Shown piece after piece: positions 6,327 through 7,565 of a DNA stretch of 7,565 bases. Positions within the stretch are counted from its first letter, which is position 1, and each line of letters begins with the position of its first letter. The translations under genes were made by a program, and so were the position numbers. The DNA comes from Desulfatirhabdium butyrativorans (lineage in GTDB: Bacteria; Desulfobacterota; Desulfobacteria; Desulfobacterales; DYRK01). The notes under the pieces were generated by a model. The model did not search any database. It was not told the origin of the DNA and saw only the letters and a list, made by a program, of their open reading frames with translations. The DNA lies in the NCBI GenBank assembly GCA_020718785.1, contig DYRK01000284.1:1-7565 (forward strand), read 5' to 3'.

Positions 6327-6753
6327 TTATTTCAAAATTGTTATATCAAAAATTTCTTCAGTCGTGACAATTTTTTTATAGCCTTTGTTTATCAGACCCT
6401 GAATCAGCTTTTTGTCGTTAGACCACAAAGGAATATCCAGTTCAATGCTCAATGCCACGTAAGCTGTATCTTTAGGGTCTATGTCGTTGCACAGCACCAG
6501 AGCTTTTCCGTAACTTTCCTGTGATACTGCAAGCCCGGGAATCACTGTTATTGCGGAAAACAGTTCCTTATGTAAAGGATATGAACTCCTCTTTCAGTTT
6601 CGTCTTTTTTATGATTTCTTCCTGATATTTGGAAAGCTCTTTGAATATGAAATCAGGCACATAACATTCTGCTGATTTGAAAATATCAGCATACAGTTCC
6701 TTTCCGCTTATCAGTGCCGAAAACAGTATATTGGAATCAAGCACAATTTTCAT
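6327..6753 (-). pseudogene. PIN-domain toxin, disrupted by a one-base frameshift
   Basis: The first part (6753-6568) gives 61 residues beginning MKIVLDSNILFSALISG, then a TAA stop. The second part (from 6569 in the next frame down to 6327) gives KELFSAITVIPGLAVSQ onward. Omitting base 6570 joins them into a 141-residue PIN protein with the expected acidic residues: D6 (VLDSN), E39 (FKEL), D95 (DPKDTAYVAL) and D113 (WSNDKKL). Its ATG overlaps the preceding antitoxin stop by four bases (ATGA, 6750-6753). A GTG at 6545 could start a 72-residue remnant, but this lacks the first catalytic acids. A 60-base sample (6601-6660) is 33% GC against 53% for a sample of the sensor gene (1681-1740), which suggests foreign origin. 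The toxin should be inactive unless the extra base is a sequencing error. Confidence 0.8.
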
Positions 6754-6971
6754 GATATTGTTTTCTTGTATTCGTTCCAGGCGGATTCTCTTATTTCTTC
6801 CAGTTTTTTGTAATAATCCCTCTCATCAAATGATGATTTCAGTTCATTTGAAATTTTTCCGAATGCCTGCCTGATTCTCATCCATTTCAAAGTGTTGTTT
6901 ATTTCTTTCTGAACTGATTCCCTCCCGAATTCAATCAGAGTCTTTTCCGGTATGTCAATGGTCAGTTGCAT
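6750..6971 (-). CDS. Putative antitoxin of the second PIN module
   Basis: A 73-residue protein starting MQLTIDIPEKTLIEFGRESV. The short N-terminal strand (LTIDIPE) followed by two helices fits a ribbon-helix-helix-like DNA-binding antitoxin, though no exact family is recognised. The C-terminal half (SNELKSSFDERDYYKKLEEI and on) is charged and helical, as in toxin-binding tails. GAGGAG lies 7 nt before the ATG, a strong ribosome site. The stop overlaps the start of the PIN gene by four bases, so it was translated together with the toxin. It appears intact although its toxin is broken. AT-rich composition matches the toxin and contrasts with the rest of the window. Confidence 0.7.
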   Translation of the reverse strand: MQLTIDIPEKTLIEFGRESVQKEINNTLKWMRIRQAFGKISNELKSSFDERDYYKKLEEIRESAWNEYKKTIS

Positions 6972-7009
6972 AATTTATCTCCTCGGTTTTTGCCTGCATG
7001 AAATCATTA

Positions 7010-7038
7010 ATTACCCGACTTTTGTAGGTTTATGTCAA
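7010..7038 (-). promoter_or_regulatory. Possible sigma-70 promoter for the second toxin-antitoxin cassette
   Basis: On the minus strand a perfect -35 TTGACA (7038-7033) is followed after 17 bases by GGTAAT (7015-7010), four of six matches to TATAAT but lacking the conserved A at position 2. Transcription would begin near 7003, about 30 bases before the antitoxin ATG. Spacing and position are good; the -10 is weak. Confidence 0.4.
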
Positions 7039-7140
7039 TAAAATCAGGATGTTAAATTTTAACTGCGTAATTCCTATCATATTCAGATAGTTATCAACGC
7101 ATCGTAATTACAGGTATATTTGTCGTTTAGCGATTTCTTC

Positions 7141-7220
7141 CAGTCATGTAGGTTGGGTTGAGGAACGAAACCCAACATTTTCGTGGTCCGTCAATATGAG
7201 AAATAATCGTCTACGGAACT
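7141..7220. repeat. GTAGGTTGGGTT element, copy 1 (one-armed)
   Basis: This copy contains an 8-bp hairpin, GTTGGGTT (7152-7159) and AACCCAAC (7169-7176), around a 9-base loop, followed by about 35 bases shared with copy 2. Bases 7141-7211 align to 7260-7330 with only two mismatches. Copy 1 then runs directly into TACGGAACT (7212-7220) and lacks the second, inverted arm present in copy 2. Confidence 0.85.
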
Positions 7221-7259
7221 GCGGAACTATATCGAATTCTGTCTGCTTTTGATTCATGG

Positions 7260-7367
7260 CAGTCATGTAGGTTGGGTTGAGGAACGAAACCCAACATTTT
7301 CGTGGTCCGTCAATATGAGAAGTGATCGTCGGCGTTGGGTTCGTTCCTCAACCCAACCTACGGAACT
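7260..7367. repeat. GTAGGTTGGGTT element, copy 2 (two-armed, MITE-like)
   Basis: The left arm (7267-7287) and right arm (7341-7361) are perfect 21-bp inverted repeats. Each arm also holds its own GTTGGGTT/AACCCAAC hairpin (7271-7295 and 7334-7357). The arms enclose about 50 bases without coding potential. Compared with copy 1 it carries 28 extra bases, 7331-7358, just before the shared TACGGAACT. The two copies are direct repeats 119 bp apart. No transposase is near, so mobility, if any, would depend on a protein elsewhere. Confidence 0.85.
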
Positions 7368-7433
7368 ATAATATATGATTTTAACCATGTCAATATCTTT
7401 TTTTGCGGCACGTTTTTTTCAGAGCAGGCTTTT

Positions 7434-7560
7434 CTCGTTCCCAAGCCCCAGCTTGGGAACGCACTTGCCGGGGAGGTTCCCCGGCTTCCCGTGACGGGAG
7501 ACGGACCGAAGCCGGGGCTTCGGGTGCAGATGCGTTCCCAAGCTGGGGCTTGGGAACGAG
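7434..7560. repeat. Compound array of five hairpins bounded by 30-bp inverted repeats
   Basis: The outer units, 7434-7463 and 7531-7560, are perfect reverse complements of each other, and each is itself an 11-bp-stem palindrome (CGTTCCCAAGC with GCTTGGGAACG). Between them lie three more hairpins: GCCGGGGA/TCCCCGGC (7467-7485), TCCCG/CGGGA (7487-7499) and CCGAAGC/GCTTCGG (7506-7523). The array runs almost to the window edge. The preceding 7362-7433 holds nothing I can identify. Confidence 0.85.
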
Positions 7561-7565
7561 GAAGC

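Noticed and set aside
6189..6524. Plus-strand open frame over the attC-like site and the end of the PIN gene
   Set aside because: It is antisense to a recognisable PIN domain, resembles no family I know and covers palindromes; a shadow frame.
7141..7367. Possible CRISPR-like repeats
   Set aside because: Only two copies, each over 70 bp with internal palindromes and no regular unique spacers; no cas genes. They are palindromic dispersed elements.
7387..7494. Small plus-strand open frame starting MSISFFAARFF
   Set aside because: It has no ribosome site and runs through the hairpin array, so it is translated repeat sequence.
1..7565. tRNA, rRNA or riboswitch genes
   Set aside because: I saw no cloverleaf, conserved rRNA segments or recognisable riboswitch cores in the gaps. 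A weak RNA element could be missed without a covariance-model search.

Overview
The window looks like a gram-negative bacterial chromosome of moderate GC content, rich in small palindromic repeats. The repeat families (a GTTCCCAAGC-type hairpin and a GTAGGTTGGGTT-type hairpin), the Cache/sigma-54 regulator and the density of toxin-antitoxin genes remind me of large-genome Desulfobacterota such as Desulfonema-like sulfate reducers. That placement is an impression from memory, not a search result.

Layout. Positions 1-132 hold a short direct repeat and one palindromic repeat. Positions 133-2680 (+) encode a membrane-anchored sensor/sigma-54 activator: transmembrane helix, extracytoplasmic Cache-like sensor, second transmembrane helix, HAMP, AAA+ domain and C-terminal winged helix. 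One extra base near 1210-1212 splits it into two overlapping frames. Convergent to it, only 9 bp away, is a minus-strand pair joined by an ATGA overlap: an OLD/AAA15-like ATPase (3307-4503) followed by a small TOPRIM-like protein of the DUF4276 type (2690-3310). This architecture is typical of nuclease-type phage defence. Upstream, also on the minus strand, come a VapB-like antitoxin and PIN-domain VapC toxin (4625-5276) and a ComF-family phosphoribosyltransferase (5328-6098).

Positions 6099-6326 are non-coding and hold two hairpins plus a 58-bp structure (6263-6320) with the features of an integron attC site. It starts 6 bp after the stop of a second, AT-rich toxin-antitoxin cassette (6327-6971) and has the orientation expected of a gene cassette. 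The PIN toxin of that cassette is broken by a one-base insertion, while its antitoxin-like partner is intact. Positions 6972-7565 are gene-free: a plausible sigma-70 promoter for the cassette, two long copies of the GTAGGTTGGGTT element differing by a clean 28-bp indel that removes one hairpin arm, and a 127-bp compound array of five hairpins bounded by perfect 30-bp inverted repeats.

Taken together this is an accessory region: a probable defence pair, two toxin-antitoxin modules, a lone integron-type cassette and several mobile palindromes around one housekeeping-like gene (comF) and one environmental sensor. Two genes carry single-base frameshifts, so either local gene decay or sequence error must be considered.
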